Below are positions 62,516 to 64,000 of a DNA stretch of 64,000 nucleotides, piece after piece. The notes beneath the pieces are model-generated. The model searched no databases, was not told the DNA's origin, and saw nothing but the letters and a program-made list of their open reading frames with translations. The position numbers and the translations under genes are program-made. How positions within the stretch are numbered: the first letter of the stretch is position 1; each line of letters begins with the position of its first letter. The DNA comes from Paraburkholderia heleia NBRC 101817 (GTDB lineage: Bacteria > Pseudomonadota > Gammaproteobacteria > Burkholderiales > Burkholderiaceae): positions 1-64,000 of the forward strand of contig NZ_BBJH01000008.1 in the NCBI RefSeq assembly GCF_000739775.1, written 5' to 3'.

Positions 62516-62625
62516 TTCGGTTCTCCTTGATGAGTGACTCGCTTATTCCCGCAAGCGCCGTTCCGCACAGGCGCAAAGACATCAGACCGGCACGAACGCC
62601 TCGACGCCTGACGCACAGGCATGCC

Positions 62626-64000
62626 TTAGCCCTGCTTGCGAACCTGCCCGATGGCGCGTTCACGCGCCGCCTGCGCCTGCTGCACGAGCCGGTAGGCGGC
62701 GTAGTACTTGTAGATATTGCGCACGTAGGTGGTTGTCTCGATCCCGATCTTTTCGCCGGCCACGATCTCGACGTTGTTGAACCACTTGTCGGGCGAGAGC
62801 CCCCGGGCGGCCGCTTCCTTGCGAATCTTCGCGATCCTCGCCGGACCCGCGTTGTAGCTCGCGAACGCGAACAGGGCGCGGTCCGAGTCGGAAAACCGCG
62901 CATCCGGAAAGTAGCGGGACATCAGGAGATCCAGGTATTTCGCGCCGGCGTGGATGTTCGATTCCGTCACGCGGATGTCACCGACGGCCAGCTCCTTGCC
63001 GGTTGCCGGCATGAGCTGCATGATGCCGATCGCGCCAACGTGGCTGCGCGCGCTTTGATCGAGCTGCGATTCCTGGAACCCTTGTGCGGCGAGCATCAAT
63101 GGATCGAAGTGATATTGCGCGCCGTACTTTTCGAAGAGACCGACGGTTTGCGTGAAGCGCTTCAGTTCTGGCCCCTCGGTATTGCTGGTGATCTGCTTGA
63201 CGCGCTGCAATTCCTGCTGCAGACGCACTTCCGCCACGCTCTGCTTTTTCACGTAGCCAATGTAGAAGTCGGTGATGACCTGCTGGAGCCTGGGACTCTG
63301 CTTGCGAATCGCCCAGCCGATATAGCCAGCGTCGCGCACGGCCATGTCGTCGTGCACCACGATGTCCGGCAGCACCTGCGCCCAGAATTTCGCCTTCCAG
63401 TCGTCTACGACGAGAATCTGGACCAGCCCGACATTGAGCATCTCCATGGCGTCCTCGTCCTCGAGCGCATCGGGCAGCAATACCAGCTTCATCGGCGGCT
63501 TGCCGTCTTTTTTGAAGCGCGCGTTCAGGGCAGTCAGACTCTCGAAGTAGCTGCTGCTCGCGCGCACGTGCACGGTCTTGCCGCTCAAGTCGTCGAGCCC
63601 GGCGAGCGCGGGCGACTTCGGACCGGTGACGACCAGTTCCCGGACCGGCTTGCGCTCGCGTGGCGCGACGAAGTCGACCTGCTTGAGCCGCGTTTCGGTG
63701 GCGGTCAGATTGCCGGCGGCGATGTCTCCCTTCCCGGCAAGCAGAGCGGGAATGAGCTGGTCGCGCGTCGTCGGGATGATCACGAGCGTCAATGGACGCT
63801 TGCCGAGGCTGCGCTGGTAGGTCTTGTTCAGGTAGCGCTCGAAGTCGCGCATGAGTCCGGCGGTCAGTCCGCGCTCATGACCGAGCTCGTTGAAATAGAG
63901 GGTCCTGCTGTATGGCACGAGGACACGGATCAGCCTGCGGTCGAGCATGGCATCGAAATCGCCGAACTTCGGCTGGATGGCGAGGTCGAGCCGGCGCGTG
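62626..64000 (-). CDS. MltF-like membrane-bound lytic transglycosylase, 5' end outside the window
   Basis: At least 458 residues are visible; the frame stays open through the right edge of the window, so the start is missing. A periplasmic-binding-like domain (LTLVIIPTTRDQLIPALLAGKGDIAAGNLT) is followed by a lytic transglycosylase domain with the catalytic Glu in AAQGFQESQLDQSARS, GAIGIMQLMPATG and FASYNAGPARI. MltF-type enzymes cut peptidoglycan glycans to 1,6-anhydro products. The C-terminus ends with a basic Gln/Arg tail. The internal ATG at 63948 is not the start, because the family fold begins upstream of it. Confidence 0.9.
   Translation of the reverse strand, partial: TRRLDLAIQPKFGDFDAMLDRRLIRVLVPYSRTLYFNELGHERGLTAGLMRDFERYLNKTYQRSLGKRPLTLVIIPTTRDQLIPALLAGKGDIAAGNLTATETRLKQVDFVAPRERKPVRELVVTGPKSPALAGLDDLSGKTVHVRASSSYFESLTALNARFKKDGKPPMKLVLLPDALEDEDAMEMLNVGLVQILVVDDWKAKFWAQVLPDIVVHDDMAVRDAGYIGWAIRKQSPRLQQVITDFYIGYVKKQSVAEVRLQQELQRVKQITSNTEGPELKRFTQTVGLFEKYGAQYHFDPLMLAAQGFQESQLDQSARSHVGAIGIMQLMPATGKELAVGDIRVTESNIHAGAKYLDLLMSRYFPDARFSDSDRALFAFASYNAGPARIAKIRKEAAARGLSPDKWFNNVEIVAGEKIGIETTTYVRNIYKYYAAYRLVQQAQAARERAIGQVRKQG

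Noticed and set aside
1..64000. tRNA, rRNA, CRISPR arrays, IS elements, integrases or a replication origin
   Set aside because: No clover-leaf-like gene, direct-repeat/spacer array, transposase motif or dnaA-box cluster was recognised by reading; a covariance-model scan would be needed to exclude small RNAs.

Overview
The window is GC-rich proteobacterial DNA whose gene content looks like Burkholderia sensu lato (Burkholderia, Paraburkholderia or Caballeronia). The indicators are a PhaB-type acetoacetyl-CoA reductase, a HiPIP, aconitase B, several LysR regulators, many small stress-type proteins of the kind seen in that group (DUF3022-like, DUF3175, DUF3079, DUF6496-like), and paired diguanylate cyclase and EAL proteins. 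No rRNA, tRNA, CRISPR array, transposase or integrase was recognised. The placement is inferred from gene families, not from a marker gene.

Layout. 0-6 kb: phaB, small stress proteins, and an ArgT-like binding protein with a methionine-type aminotransferase and a LysR gene. 6-7.6 kb: a lower-GC island with an unknown small gene translationally coupled to a T6SS-type immunity protein. 8-12 kb: a quinone-oxidoreductase/ADH-like dehydrogenase behind a Cys-triplet small protein, a HiPIP with a clear promoter, a ureidoglycolate lyase-like protein and a BON protein. 12-15 kb: acnB with a readable sigma-70 promoter, an adjacent TCTTATATAAGA palindrome and a strong terminator. 15-24 kb: small proteins, a hydrolase/LysE pair, an isocitrate lyase/PEP-mutase family lyase, a MarR-GNAT fusion and kup diverging from a 47-bp palindrome, and a DJ-1/PfpI protein.

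23.7-36 kb is catabolic. A GntR/FCD regulator diverges from a three-gene operon: serine-glyoxylate aminotransferase, an MFS carrier, and a fused GlcD/GlcF-like FAD/Fe-S oxidase. Together these suggest 2-hydroxyacid (glycolate-like) uptake, oxidation to glyoxylate and transamination to glycine. Next to it lie an M20 peptidase, an MHS transporter and a serine hydrolase in one operon, divergent from a LysR gene. 36.4-38.4 kb holds a complete hipBA toxin-antitoxin module with three operator-like sites at an exact 27-bp pitch. 38.5-46.5 kb carries dehydrogenases (an ADH-like enzyme, mmsA), a PhyH-family oxygenase, an SDR and their divergent regulators.

46.7-64 kb holds envelope, stress and signalling genes: CsbD-like and WHy-domain proteins, a diguanylate cyclase followed by a small GGDEF remnant, a second ArgT-like binding protein, an AraC/SDR pair, a penicillin acylase, a Tlde1-like (DUF2778) effector overlapping a small membrane protein that is probably its immunity partner, a CSS/EAL phosphodiesterase, a ClpP-like protease fused to an LprI-like domain, a PD-(D/E)XK-like unknown, a histone H1-like basic protein and a partial MltF-like lytic transglycosylase cut by the window end.

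Most attention is due to the two AT-richer toxin/immunity-like islands (6.3-7.6 kb and 56.1-56.9 kb), the 27-bp-periodic operator array of hipBA, the paired GntR sites around sgaA, and the 47-bp perfect palindrome between the MarR-GNAT gene and kup.
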